Part shown: positions 6,000-6,076 of the stretch, piece after piece
Layout: every line of letters starts with the position of its first letter
How positions within the stretch are numbered: position 1 is the first letter of the stretch
DNA from: UBA3206 sp964548855
Lineage (GTDB): Bacteria > Bacillota_I > Bacilli_A > Acholeplasmatales > Anaeroplasmataceae
Direction: 5' to 3'
Length of the DNA stretch: 6,076 bases
Assembly: GCA_964548855.1 (NCBI GenBank)
Contig: CAZJSR010000040.1
Coordinates: 1 to 6,076 of the forward strand
The notes under the pieces: model-generated
Told to the model about the DNA's origin: nothing
The model's database searches: none
What the model saw: only the letters and a program-made list of their open reading frames with translations
Translations under genes and position numbers: made by a program

Positions 6000-6076
6000 A
6001 TTTCTATGAATATAAAAAATGGAGCCAACTATAAATAAATCAAGTATAAATTAAAAAAATATGAAGATTTATTTAT

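Overview
The window is very AT-rich DNA (roughly 70% A+T by eye) with short spacers, U-rich intrinsic terminators, purine-rich ribosome binding sites and standard stops (all four genes end in TAA, Trp is TGG). This fits a low-GC Gram-positive bacterium of the Bacillota or a close standard-code relative. The lipobox protein and the riboswitch type agree with that. I cannot name the species. All four genes are on the + strand and appear to be separate transcription units rather than one operon.

Layout: (1) 12-1037 encodes a secreted lipoprotein of unknown function and ends in a clear terminator (1042-1070). (2) 1078-1292 is the regulatory leader of the next gene: a promoter, a yybP-ykoY manganese riboswitch aptamer (about 1125-1212), and an expression platform. 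The platform contains a terminator hairpin that reuses the 3' strand of aptamer helix P1, then a second smaller hairpin with eight U, and a possible antiterminator joining the two. (3) 1293-4037 encodes a P2-type (SERCA/PMR1-like) cation-exporting ATPase with all catalytic motifs. The correct start is ATG 1293, after a consensus Shine-Dalgarno, not an upstream TTG. (4) An extended -10 promoter and a terminator hairpin lie almost on top of each other at 4045-4085. They are followed by a YitT-family membrane protein (4113-5015) with its own 14-bp terminator. (5) 5113-5955 encodes a small thioredoxin-reductase-like flavoprotein. It keeps the redox CxxC and the FAD motifs but has lost the NADPH-binding motifs, so it may be a ferredoxin-dependent type. 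(6) A good promoter at 5971-5999 points out of the window.

How the parts work together: the best supported link is the manganese riboswitch with the ATPase. High cytosolic Mn2+ should stabilise the aptamer, prevent termination and turn on a pump that exports Mn2+ and/or Ca2+. This is the arrangement known for Lactococcus YoaB and the Streptococcus Mn2+/Ca2+ ATPase. The YitT protein and the flavoprotein may only be neighbours; no shared regulation is visible. I see no mobile elements, CRISPR arrays, tRNA or rRNA genes. The two items most worth following are the apparent two-step riboswitch platform and the NADPH-motif-less thioredoxin reductase homologue.
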